64,000 nucleotides of DNA, taken from NCBI RefSeq assembly GCF_963662255.1, contig NC_085046.1, positions 141,933,762-141,997,761 on the forward strand. The letters are read 5' to 3'. Positions within the stretch are counted from its first letter, which is position 1, and each line of letters opens with the position of its first letter. This stretch comes from Cinclus cinclus (Eukaryota > Chordata > Aves > Passeriformes > Cinclidae). Below the pieces are notes generated by a model that saw only the letters and a list, made by a program, of their open reading frames with translations, made no database searches and was not told the DNA's origin. The translations under genes and the position numbers were made by a program. This document shows positions 26,035 to 37,669 of the stretch, one piece after another.

Positions 26035-26058
26035 GGGGGGGGGGGGGGGGGGGGGGGG
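26035..26058 (+). repeat. Poly(G) run, G24
   Basis: Twenty-four consecutive G residues, between AAAA and AAGTAG. Long G homopolymers are rare in vertebrate DNA and error-prone in sequencing, so the exact length is unsure. Confidence 0.95.
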
Positions 26059-26159
26059 AAGTAGAAATAAAGGATTAGGTGCAATAAATGAAGATATTTG
26101 AAAATGTAAGATGCAAAAATTAAGCAATCTGACTGGGTCACAAAGAGTTCCAGTCAGAG

Positions 26160-26235
26160 AAATTAGCACTGCTTGGAACTAATTAGCTCCATCAGCTTTC
26201 TTCATGCTAATTTATCCATGAAGAAAGAGGGGGGA
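26160..26235. promoter_or_regulatory. Homeodomain/octamer-like AT-rich element
   Basis: ACTAATTAGCTCC and TTCATGCTAATTTATCCATG hold TAATTA and near-octamer motifs and lie immediately before a small CpG island. The texture is that of a conserved non-coding element. Conservation has not been tested. Confidence 0.25.
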
Positions 26236-26264
26236 AATATTACAAGGACTGTGCTCTATACACA

Positions 26265-26500
26265 GCTACTACTACGAGGGCAAAGAGCCGAAAGTTCTGC
26301 AGGCTGAAGCTGGAGCGTGCACGGTCGGACACACAGCCCCGCTCCCGCAGCCCTTGGCGGTCCCCCTGCATCCCTCGGGACATCTCCCGGCATCGCCGCG
26401 CTCGCTGCGCTCCCGTTTCCCGGCGCATTTTTCTTCCAGGCACCACACGTGTACAAGGGGCTGCTCACAGGGGTGCGGCTGCCGGAGTGAGAGCTTCTTT
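26265..26500. promoter_or_regulatory. Small intergenic CpG island with CACGTG E-box
   Basis: CpG content jumps over about 240 bp (GGTCGGACAC, CATCGCCGCGCTCGCTGCGC, TTTCCCGGCGCATTTT) and then falls. A canonical E-box CACGTG at 26,446-26,451 sits in the palindrome ACACGTGT. It lies midway between MYC and PVT1. It could be an enhancer, or a promoter of an unannotated non-coding transcript. No convincing first-exon donor was identified. Confidence 0.45.
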
Positions 26501-27453
26501 TCACTCCTTTTTCTCCCATTAATCTGCTCCGTGACGACAGCAGAACCAAACAAAGCCTCTCGGTGCAGGTAGTTCCTGTGATCTAGTGCCCGGCTGAGTG
26601 TCTGACAAAGCTTTTCTGGCTTGGGACCAAGGCCGAGCTGTGCTGTGGATGAATTAGGGGAAGAGGGATCAGCGCTGCAGCTGTGCAGATACAGCAAGTG
26701 TGAGCTAAAGGTTCGTGCTCTTCCCGACGGCACGGAAACATCCCTGCTCTATCCCTCTCCCGAATAAAAGTGGCGTCTGCAATACCCGGTGGGGTCCTAC
26801 CCCACGTTACTCAGGTTCCAAATTTATTCAGTCTTATTTTATTTAGGTTTATCCAGTGTGATAAACTGTCAGTGCTTTTTCCTAGAACTATTTGTGTTCT
26901 CATTTGACTGCACTACAATAGCTCCTTAAGTAATTTTGATTTATTAATGTGTCCCAGGAACAAAAACCTGCTCTGGGCTATCAGGACAAGGTTTTCCCAT
27001 AAGAGTTCTTCAGAGAAGCTGATATTTAAGTATCTAAAACCAAGTAAAAATGTAGAAGATATGGTGAGGAAGCTGGATCAGACAGCAAAGTTTCTATCAG
27101 GGCTGTCCCACTAGTCTACACTTCACTAACTAACTTTTAGGCTACACTTTGAAATCACGAATAGGTGAATAAACTGAATCTCTATTAAAAGGACACAACA
27201 AAAAATATAGAGAGCATTTGGTTATAAACTATGTTCCAGGAACATTAAAAGTTCAGGGGCACCAAATGTGATCCATTAGTTTCTGAGGAACAAAGAACAC
27301 CTTTGAACAAAGATGCTACTGGACTGGGATGACTTTTCAACAGTAAACAGCATCACTATAGAACAGTTGCAGCAGACCTTTTAAATATTAGAGTGTTTAT
27401 TGCATGTAAGTGTGATGGACAGGAGAGGAAAAGGGAGTTTTGGTTTCCTGGGG

Positions 27454-27503
27454 GTTTTTTTGTGTTCTTTTTGTTTGTTTGTTTGTTTATTTGTTTGTTT
27501 GTT
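27454..27503. repeat. (TTTG)n microsatellite
   Basis: Eight TTTG units broken by one TTTA, preceded by a T/G-rich lead. Confidence 0.9.
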
Positions 27504-30032
27504 ACTTCTATCAACTAAGTATTTTTCATAGAGATTTTACAAAAAAAAAATTCCATCAGCCTCTAATAGTTCACTGTGTACTGGCTGCAGACACTGCGAT
27601 TCACAATGGATTGAGAGAAGAAGAGCTGTATTATTTTGATAAATTGTGCTGTTTTATAATATTAATTTGGTCTGCAAAATTCCTCTCATCTGGACTAAAG
27701 CAGATTTTTCTTTGGGCACACATAAAATCTTATTATGTGTTCCCATTATCGTTCATCATTATGGTAAAGAGTAAGGTAATACTGTATTGTGCCTAGATTT
27801 GCACACTTTAAGGGAATAAAAAGGCTACATGAATATCTTATGAAGTGATTGAAAAATAAAATTGACATCAAAGTGATTTGACTATGTAACGTATTATTCC
27901 CTCCCTGTAAAATTGGATTCCTGCTGAAAAACGCTTCCCTTCTTTTGCATTCGTGAAAGAAGAAATATAAGCCTTTTGCCCTTATGGAACAATACAGCAT
28001 TTCCCCATGTCTATAAGGGCAAAAGTATGCATTCTCATGTGTACTTTTATTTGAAATTTAATTTTTGGTGCTTAATTAAAATGAATCCAATCCCTCCCCA
28101 TTCATTTCTGCAAGCTGCCCTAAAACTGAGACCTGATTGTGGCAGCTGAAAGAGTCAACACATACTGCAAAAGCATTAAGGCAGCTCCAGGGCCAAAATA
28201 ATCACCAGATATTAATGGCCTGCTTAGCAGCTGGAAAAAAATATCTGGACAGGGAGGTGGCTGCTACAGAGGTCTGTACAGATGCACTGTGTGACCTGGG
28301 CATTGAGGTTGCCCCATCTTCCAACTCCATTTCAAGCTTCCTTTTCTTGAAATTAGAATCCAACTTTACAAGCATGTCAACACATTCATATTTGGTAATG
28401 CTGCTTTCCAGAAGATTTTAAGCTCAGTTGGTGTTTCCATGAGGTTCCCCTGTAAATGTCCCCGCTGGTGGCCCTTGGGGACCTTGCTTGCAGGAACAGT
28501 AAATCCCACCAGAGAGTGCCAGCCCTTGGCAAGACTCAGTGTGTCCACACAACACCTAGTACTGACCTGGTGTGATTATACTTTGTTCAAATCTGGTTTG
28601 AAAACTTTGAATGATAAACTTCATCCTGCCACAACTTATGAGAAATTTGCTGTCCTACCACGGCTGCCCTAAAGTCCTCATGAAAATACCATAGTTTGCA
28701 GATCAGTGATGATATGAATTGTACTCACCCTCCTGGATGCTCCAGCCATGCATGGTTTTAATTTTGTGACTATGAAGCCACTGTAACTTACTTATTTCCT
28801 AATATAGTTTGCTCTGTGTCAATCAACTTTCAGCTGATACTTTCCTTTGTCTTGGTATGCATTGGGAGCAACATCTTGGCCTCTTCATGAAGCCAAGCCA
28901 CACAAGCCATGGAACACTTACTGACTCCAGCAGGGACCTGATTACAACCTTAGTTTTGCAATCTTTCTTTAATCTTCTTTTAATTAATTTAATTCTGATA
29001 TCATTATCTAGACTGCCCCATTCATTCAGCATTACAGCATCTATATCTTCATTTTCACTGGCAGGCTTTGGGAACTTTGCAAATGGGGCAGCTCTATCTC
29101 CCATTTCTACCTTTTGATCTTTACTAACAACCTTCCTTTAATGTCTGCTGAGCTCAGCCTTTTATCAGGCAAAGCACTCCACCCTCCCTGGTAGAGGGGG
29201 CATTGCTCTGATCACCGTAGGCATGCAGAGCTGAATTTCTACCATCTGCCTCTCCAGCTGATCCGGCTGGTCCATCTTGGCTATCCAGCCAGTTTTAAAA
29301 CCAGTTCAACCAAATCAAATTTAAAACTGAAGGGCAGACAGGATTTCATAAAGTTGTACAGCCCATTGAATTTTAATGAGTTTCAGGACCTGTGTCATCT
29401 CTGCTGGGGGATTTCTTCTGGCAACCTCCTTGGGTGAACAGTACTGGTGTGGGTGGGCAAACACTGTAACCTGGAGCTTGCAGCAGGTACTATAGGTAAG
29501 AACATATGTAATCCAAATTGTTTTGTTGTTCCACTTACTTAGATTTATGAAAAGAGCTCAGCTGTTGCCTTTTATTTTTGCTTAGTGTCACAAAAATGCC
29601 ACACCATTTGTACAGCTAAATGGAAAGGCCCAAAGTATTCCATGTTTCTATGACTCAATAGATAATCTGTCCCCTCTTCTGCTTGGCCTTGGTGTGACTG
29701 TGGCTCAGCTGGTGTGAAGGAGGGACCCAGAGAACAGGACAGGCACTGCAGCCAGGTCAGAGTGAGAGAAACCTAGGGGTCAGGATGCACATTGGCATGA
29801 CTTGCACCAAGATCCCAAATCCATCCCACATCAGGGGGATAAAAATCCTTATTCTGGTATAATCTCATTCTAAACTAAAATAATTTATATTAGCACACCT
29901 CTGCCCATACGACATGACTTTAACTCATCATTTTTTTAAATCTGTAAATCCTGGTCCATTTGTCTGCTTAAGCAGGGTCATCTGGTGCAGACAGCTCAGG
30001 ATCATGACCTTTTATCTGTGATCGTGGTTTCT

Positions 30033-30105
30033 GAATATCTTCAAGGATGGAGACTCCCCATAACCTCCCTGAGCAATCTGTGCCAGTGGTCAGTGGTCAA
30101 CATCC
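30033..30105 (-). mobile_element. Short CR1 LINE scrap
   Basis: ATATCTTCAAGGATGGAGAC, CATAACCTCCCTGAGCAATC and TGTGCCAGTG follow the reverse-complement CR1 3' region (usually CTGGGCAACCTGTGCCAGTG). Only about 70 bp can be aligned by eye. Confidence 0.7.
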
Positions 30106-30642
30106 CAATCATGATAGCTTCTTTCCTTGGTGTGTCTTGATGTTACACAAGATTTAACACGGAGTATGTAAATTTTCAGAAATGCTGAGCAGATCCCACG
30201 GCTGGGATTGCTCATTACTTTTAAAGATCAAGGCAAAAAAGCACTGTGGTTTTCCTGTTCTGGAGCAGTAACAATTTCTGGATGAAAGGACAACAGAGAA
30301 AGGATAAATCTGGGGTACAAACAGATACAAGTGCACTGCCTGCCCTCTGCCATTTTTTTCTGAGTAACTTTAAACTCTGATGCACTCTGGCTTTCAGGCA
30401 AGGCGCATTTTCAGAAGCTCTCAGATGTCAGTGGTTGCAAAGCTCAGCTGAAAACTGAGCACAAATGGAAAATCCTGTCCTTTGGTCTCTCCTGGCATGT
30501 TAACTATTTACTTTGACTTTTTTAAAACTTACCTGCTCTGCCCTCATTTTCTCATTTCCAGTCACTTGTACCAATCGGTATAATTTGGCTGACAGACAAA
30601 CTATCCAAACAAATCAGAGTTGCTTCCCTGCCATGAGCTACC

Positions 30643-30662
30643 AAAAAAAAAAAAAAAAAAAA
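30643..30662. repeat. Poly(A) run, A20
   Basis: Twenty consecutive A residues without a recognisable element upstream. Confidence 0.9.
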
Positions 30663-31199
30663 TCTCTGAATCCTGAGGGCAGACAGCAGACACTGGCAGG
30701 AAGGCAAGTATCAGCACACAGCCCTGTGTGGTGCTGGTTTTCTGGGGTGGCAGTCTATTTATGTGATGCTTTCCATACAACCCATGCTTTCTTACCCATC
30801 ACTGCCAAGGTGAAGCTGCCCAGCACAACAGCAAAATAAGCTGCTCTGCCTAGTTGTGGAAAGGTCTTTTCCCAGCACATATTACAGTTTGTTTAGATGG
30901 GTGGTTAAAGACGGTGTGTTGATTTTAATGAAGATTGATAGTAAACATAAATATGCTGCCTGCCTTTCTTCCCTGCTGGATGCTCAGCAGAGAGCCTGGC
31001 GAACCTTAAACAGTGGGATTGCCTGTTGATTTGGGGATTAAAAGCTGTCTGTGGATGACCATGCTGACAAAATATGCTGAGAGCTTCTGCTGAAGGGACT
31101 AATTCATAGTTTAGTCAAGTAGCTTTATGACCATGTCTATCATGAAAATTTGTTATCAGCATATTGTTTGAATCACAGACCAATGCACACTGATTTTGG

Positions 31200-31217
31200 C
31201 AAATCTAATTAGATTTG
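31200..31217. promoter_or_regulatory. 18-bp perfect palindrome with homeodomain core
   Basis: CAAATCTAATTAGATTTG equals its own reverse complement. It centres on TAATTA and sits in an AT-rich stretch (31,100-31,320) that looks like a conserved non-coding element, with CATCTATCATG-like and CCAATGCAC motifs nearby. It may bind a paired homeodomain dimer. Confidence 0.35.
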
Positions 31218-34200
31218 ATGGGGAAGAACGTGGATATATTTTCTAAGGCTCTGTAGTTCCCATCTTTCTATGTGAAATTTAATTTTGAATTTGTTTAACA
31301 GCAATTAAAAGTTGTGAATCATGATACTGGAGATGTCAGCCATGGTTATCCCACTCACTTAATCAATGCTGTCTGTCACCCAACACTGAGAACAAGAGAC
31401 TGGGAGTCAGAACTCCAGTGCCTTCCAGTCACTCCAGTCAGAAGTCAATGTGTGCTCTCTGTATGGCTACAGGCAAGATATTTTACATATCTGCACCTCA
31501 GTTTACATATCTGTGAACTTGGATATAGCATATATGTGCATCTGAAGGGCATTTTAAGACTTCATTGATCACTACTACTAAGCTGCTTCCATGGCACAAC
31601 ACAACATTGATTATCATGATTTGAGATGTGGCAGGGGCACAGCCTGATGCTTATCCATCTTTGTAAGCACTGTGGCTGCACTGCAGTTGCTTAAATCTCT
31701 TCTTGGTACAGCAAGCATACCAGCAATACTGGTAAAATACTGCAAAAGTCCATCATGGTGTCAGGGCTTATATGGGATATTCTCCAGGACTGAACAGATG
31801 AGCAGCTTATGACAGATGCCCACAGCAGATACTTCTGCCTCCCATAGGTCTTTTCTCTAGTGCTGGTGGAGTTTCTTTAGTGGATATTAACCAGTTTGCC
31901 TATATTAATATCCTGTGCCTTCTGGCATAGGAACAGCAGCATCATGACTGTGAAATGGACTTAAAATCCCTGGACAGTGTCCTGCTGTGTTGCACATCTT
32001 TATCTCCAAGGTAGAAAATGGGAAGAAGGGGGCCAACACAGGCCAAAGGCTCAGGGTGCAGCCAATCTCCAGGCAGTAGAGAGATGCAAAGGAAGGTGTT
32101 GGACCAGAACTCCCACTTCTTAGGGTGGTGCTGGGTCTTTGTATGAAACACGGGCAGTGGTGCCACTGTCACCAGCTGTGCTAATGAGAGCACAAGTCTC
32201 CCAGCTGCCTCTGAGGAAGATCCCATGCCTGCAGCCACCAACCAGCCTGTCCAAGCCCCCAGAGGACCTAGCCCCAGTGTCTGCCCCATGGCTGTGCCCA
32301 TGCAGGCAGTGTGGGGCACATCCATAAGCAAGCACTTTGGGAAAGTTGAACTTTACTCATGAGTGCATAAATAGCAACTGAAAGGAGAAGGGCACCAGGT
32401 CCAGCACAGGTTTCACACACCATCCCCCACTTCCCTCCTGTTGCATTGCCCAAGCTCAGGTTGTGGCTTGGATGTATCAACAGGCCTGTCGTGACAGTCC
32501 ATGGGCTGCCAGTGTCACTCTCCCTTGAAAATTGTTCACATGAATTCTGTATATTTGTTAGAGATGAAGAGATTAGTATAAAGGCTAAAAAAAGAAAGTA
32601 AACAGAAAGGGAAGGACCCTGGGGATACTGCAGTGGTGTCTGCCAGCTTGGCTGGTCCGACCTGTTTATAATGTCTAACACGATCACAGGTGCCAAAGAA
32701 TAACCGACAAGTTAAATAGTTTCCTCTTTGACATTTAGCAACAGGAGCTTTGTGTGAGTAAAGCAGAGATCTTGCTGTTTTCCAGGAGCTGAGTGCTTCA
32801 GAAACAGGGAAGCAGACACCAGGCTCTCCTTTGGAGACTGGGGGCATTTTACCTGTGCATCCTCTGTGCATCCTCTGCTGCTGTTGAGATACACGGCTCT
32901 CCTGTGGGCACAGGGCTCTCCTGTGACCAGACATATGGCCCTTATCTCTCATCCAAGGGTATCTTTGTGTCCACGGTTTTCTATCCCTGCTGACAGCACC
33001 ACTTTCCACTTCCTCTCCCAGGCATGCAACTTCTCTTTTGATCTTTCACCCTTCAGACAAAACAAACTCCTTCTCCCCAAGGATTTAGTAAGTCCTTTTC
33101 TCAGGAGCTGCCTGGGAAATCTGGCTGGGACCTGAATGGTGCTGCCTCCCTCTCTCTTGAATTCTCTCCTGTTCACAGCACTTTTTTTTTTTTCTTCCCA
33201 CTAACCATGTTAAACCTCCTGCTCACAGTTTTGATAGGCCTCCCCCAAACTGAAGCATGCTTATCTCTGGATCTACTTTCCAACTTCAGTAATACAGACA
33301 TTTGTTTTCACTTTATTCCAGGCCTTTTTTCTTTCTTAAATCACATTCAAAATAGTAATTTTAAATGCTTTTCATAATCTCTAATGGAGTTTTTGTATCT
33401 CTGTGTTGTACTAGTTGAGTCTTGCTGCACATGCAGAAAGGCATTTCTTTGAAAAGTCTTTTTTTTTTTAATTTAATTATTTCTATGCCACAAACTTGGG
33501 GAATCTATGCAGCATCTGAGTCACATGCTTCTGTAGCTGGTAGCTGGGCCATCAGTGACAAGTCTGTTATTTCTGTGCTTCATACCAGCCCAGAATACCC
33601 TCTTTCTCTGTTCTGGAGTCACATCTAAGCTACCCAGAATCTGTTCTTCATCTCATATTGAACACTGGGAAGACACACAAGGCAGTGTAAGTCTTTCCAG
33701 CAGCTTCATAAACTTTTCAGCCTTAAGTTTTGCTGATATTGCTTCCTGCTCCTGGCTCTTAGAGCTTTGTCCCCACCAAAATCACAGGTGAGTCAACATC
33801 ACCTAGAGATGGATAACTGCTTGGGTACAACAGTGCCTTTTCTTTAAATTGATTTGAGTACCTAAATTAAAAAACTGGGAAAATAAATTAATTATGATAA
33901 GCACCATTCCATTTTCCTATTGCTTTATCACAGAATGAACTTGATATCGGTAAATACAGCAGAGAGGTTTGTATAAGAGTGAGGAGAAGAGCTGGTTGTG
34001 TCAAATCATAACACCTGCTGCAGAACAAAGGGGTGTAACTGGCTGTAAATACATTCAGGATGACAATTAGGTGGTTTCTAATCTTCACAGAAGAAATGTC
34101 CAAGATAATATCCAAGAAGGTGAAGTGAGGACAAGACACTTATGTTCAGCTTCATATCTTTATGGGCAAGCTGATGTAAAATTTGGTTTCTGCTGGGAGA

Positions 34201-36775
34201 GGCACAGATGCAATGACCTAACCCTTTCTTCTGAGTGTCTGAGATGACTGAGGGCTTTTGGAGAGTTCTGGAATTAACCTGGAACAAGCTTAATCCCTGG
34301 ATGAGGGAAGGTATAATTACTGCTATGATTACACACTCAGCTGTTTTTTCTGCTGTGTCTCTCCATGGCCCATGTTTCCAGGGAATGTGTGGTGGTTCGC
34401 TCCAACCTCTGCCGCACCTACTTGCCCTGGCTGATGACACTTCACTTTCCAGCTGCCTGTGGTGCCCAGCTGGGAGCTGTCACCCCTGCACTCTAGTAAC
34501 CTCAAAGAACACATCACAGCTCTCCTTGGCTCCCCTGGCACGGATTAAGCAGCACACATGTGATGACTGCTGCCAGCAAAGCTTGTGGGGTCATAGGCAG
34601 GGAGACTAAAGCAGAGTGCTGGGGGGTAGAGTGCTTCAGCTGTCACAGCCTCGTTGCAGCCTGACCCCTGATCTTTGCCTCAGATCTTCTTTCGGCCTCG
34701 AAAAGAGCGTGTTGCGTCACCTGGCCTTGACTTTGCTCTGTTTAATTTGCAGAGGTGAACTTAGAGCAATGCAATTGCCTTGTGTAAGTGTGCTAAGCTG
34801 TCGTAAGGATGATTACACTTGAGTGCTTTATTGATATGAGACTATTCAGCTCACATTACAAGATGATTTTTATAGTACAAACACTAGATAGGCTGCAGGG
34901 CTGAGTGATAAGAACACAAGGCATATTCTACATGCCTGTGGAATTAGGGTTTTTTATGTTTCCTGCACTGAGAGACCCTGGGTGGGATGGAAACTGCAGG
35001 TCTCCCCTGGTTACTGAGGCCCCAACTGTGCCATCAAGGAGGGATATGCTTGGTGGTCAGCTGCCATCCCCCTGCCAGCCTCCCTAAACAGGTATAATGG
35101 GTGATCTGTGAATTTTTATGGGATGTGGGGTCTGACTTCCAAACCCCAGGACTGCCTTGCATTGGAGGGGAGCAACATGTCCTTGTGCCACAGATCGCAG
35201 AGGAGCTATATCTAGATAACCTCGTGTGATCATCTGACTTCCCTGTGAACAGGCAGGCAAACATTTTCACTCCTCTCCATGGTATTTTCCTGGCTTTGTC
35301 ACGCCAGGAATTGGACAAGAAATACCTATCTCTTGTCATGGCACACAGAGTTGTGCTCACAGCCATGCTGCTGGTGCTGGTAATACCTGGGAAAGATTGT
35401 GGCATCAGGAAAACCTATTAGTTTGAGCTGATGTTTTCACAACAGATTCTCTATGTGTTTTGCCAAGGAAGGAAGGGAGTCCTAGTGAGAAGGAATGAAA
35501 ACTCAATTTTCAGGGCTATTTGATACATATTTCTCTTCTGCTCTGGCCACTGGGAGCTGTGAAGGAGCCACCAGGGCCCCATTTAAGGGCAATACCTATG
35601 TGAAACCAAAGTAATTGTTTTATGCCACTGCTTCTCCCAAACTCCAGAATGGGAATAGACTTGGAGAAAAAAGTGTGTCAGACTTCTCCAGAAAAAATTG
35701 TGTCAGTGTGCTCCAGAATAAAATGTGTCAGGGTGCTCCAACACTTGGCCCTTTTCATCTGATAAAATGAAAACCTTTGGTCTTGTGAGTAACCTTAGGT
35801 TTTGATCTTTCTCTTGAGTTCACTGAACTTGGGAAGTAATTTATTTAGGACTTGGTCTCCAGCCAGTTGTAGGGGTATGGCCCAAACTGATCTTCTCCGC
35901 CTCTCTTCCTCTGCAGCACTTTGCTGAAAGGGACAGCACAAAACCTTTAATCTACATGCTCAGCAGGGCTCCCACCTCTCTTACCATGAGCATGGAAAGC
36001 CTATTTTTTCAACCCAAAGTTGTATCTTGTTAAATTTCAGGATTACAGAGCTACAGCTTGGATTTATACCCTAATTTTGTGCCTTTTGCACAAGCATTTG
36101 CTTCTCCTGTGATGACAGGGTAATACTTTTTGCAGATCAACTCTTTCTTGAAATAATCAAAGCATTGTAGGGGAGTTGGGAATATATTTACTAATTAAGT
36201 GGAGCAGCATGTGTTATCCACATGAAGATGTCACTATGCTGGGTAGACATAGGCTGTGTGCAGAGGCTGATTAGCCTGGTGTGGCAGTGGCAGCTCCCAG
36301 CCTGGGCACCAGAACCCACACAGATGCTAGCACCCTTTCAGGTTATACACACTGCAGAAGTGACACTGCAGCTTTCACCTTGCTGCAAAGGTGCTGGCAT
36401 GGCAGGATTATAGGTTCCCTCCTGGAGAGACCAATAGCAGTATGGAGAAAAAATCTCACATGGCATTGTGGCTTCTACTTCATTTTGGGTCCAGCCTGGA
36501 ATCAAGGGGATAAATTAAATTTTTTCTCAGTTTGTTGTTGTTTAACAAAGTAACAAAAAAATGGAAATAAAGTTTGATCCATCCATATACTGAAGATTTG
36601 CTCTTTTCCTGTTTCAAGAGTCTTCAGCCTGTTCTGTATTCTCAATATTCACTCTTCAAGTTCTTGGAGGGCTGCGAAGTTACTTTCTGCATTTGTGTGC
36701 GGGATGCTTGTATCCTTCTCTCCCGTGATAATGTGGAGACAGACATGATATGTCAGCACCTGGGAGAATGGTATT
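31218..36775. other. Intergenic upstream of PVT1, no gene seen
   Basis: Chance open frames reach 157 codons (32,536-33,009 on the - strand) but none has domain resemblance. A C/EBP-CRE hybrid motif TTGCGTCA is at 34,712-34,719. A poly(A) run at 36,776-36,790 precedes the PVT1 CpG island. Confidence 0.6.
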
Positions 36776-37116
36776 AAAAAAAAAAAAAAATTCTATAAGA
36801 AGCAAACCCCGCAGTGTTTGGGAGAAATGGGGCCGAAGGCTTCTGCTGGGGTGAACAACCGCGGCGGACAGACAGTGAAGGCTTCTGTGCTGCCCATCCG
36901 CTGATGCTGGAGCTGATTCCGCTCTCCGCGGCACCTTCCTGTCCAAGGGAGCAGGACAGGGTCCCGGAACCTCCCTGCGCACTCTGCGCGCCTCCGAGCC
37001 GGCTGGCCCCGCACCTGCGGAGTGCCGTCGGAAAAAAATCTGGTCTTTTAGTTAATTATTTAAATTTCAAGGTACGCCGCGGCTTGGCCGTACTGGCGGT
37101 GCTGTGCGGTGCCGGC

Positions 37117-37590
37117 GGTGGGACGCGGGGCAGGAACGCTGAGCGGGCGGTGGGAAGCGGTGGGACGCGGGGAGCTGGGATGCGGTGGGATGCGGGGCAG
37201 GAGCGCGGGGTGGTGGGATGCGGTGGGATGCGGTGGGAAGCGGTGGGACGCGGTGGGACGCGGTGGGATGCGGGGCGCTGGGATGCGGTGGGATGCGGGG
37301 CAGGAACGCGGGCGGTGGGATGCGGTGGGATGCGGGGCAGGAGCGCGGGGCGGTGGGATGCGGTGGGATGCGGTGGGATGCGGTGGGATGCGGTGGGATG
37401 CGGTGGGATGCGGTGGGATGCGGGGCAGGAGCGCGGGGCGGTGGGATGCGGTGGGATGCGGTGGGATGCGGTGGGATGCGGTGGGATGCGGTGGGATGCG
37501 GTGGGATGCGGGGCAGGAGCGCGGGGCGGTGGGATGCGATGGGATGCGGTGGGATGCGGTGGGATGCGGGGCAGGAGCGGGACGCGGGCT
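37117..37590. repeat. GGTGGGATGC decamer minisatellite with 88-bp higher-order unit
   Basis: The base unit is CGGTGGGATG. Two uninterrupted seven-copy blocks run at 37,351-37,420 and 37,439-37,508, joined by the 18-bp spacer CGGGGCAGGAGCGCGGGG, which recurs at 37,509 and, with small changes, upstream. Block plus spacer makes 88 bp. The + strand is G-rich with GGG every 10 bases. The array ends about 45 bp before the CRE. Confidence 0.95.
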
Positions 37591-37632
37591 GCGCTCGCTG
37601 CCCCGGGCTGCGGCCGCGGGCGGCGGGGGGCG

Positions 37633-37642
37633 GTGACGTCAC
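37633..37642. promoter_or_regulatory. Palindromic CRE (ATF/CREB site)
   Basis: GTGACGTCAC contains the full TGACGTCA consensus at 37,634-37,641. It lies about 30-40 bp upstream of the inferred PVT1 start, a usual place for a CRE in a CpG-island promoter. Confidence 0.65.
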
Positions 37643-37669
37643 AGAGCCGCTCGCCAGCACAACGTTCCA

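Larger units (their letters stand above)
26501..31199. other. Intergenic, no gene seen
   Basis: Low-complexity TTTG and poly(A) tracts and one CR1 scrap are the only repeats noticed. No coding or RNA gene signal. Confidence 0.6.

Noticed and set aside
27454..27503. TTTG repeat as a second FUSE-like element
   Set aside because: It lies 6.5 kb beyond MYC and is an ordinary microsatellite; a similar tract occurs at 49,711-49,762.
32536..33009. 157-codon open frame on the - strand
   Set aside because: No family resemblance, no Kozak or splice support, and competing frames of similar size overlap it.
37351..37590. Regular spacing resembling a CRISPR array
   Set aside because: The unit is a 10-bp minisatellite without unique spacers, in a vertebrate genome.
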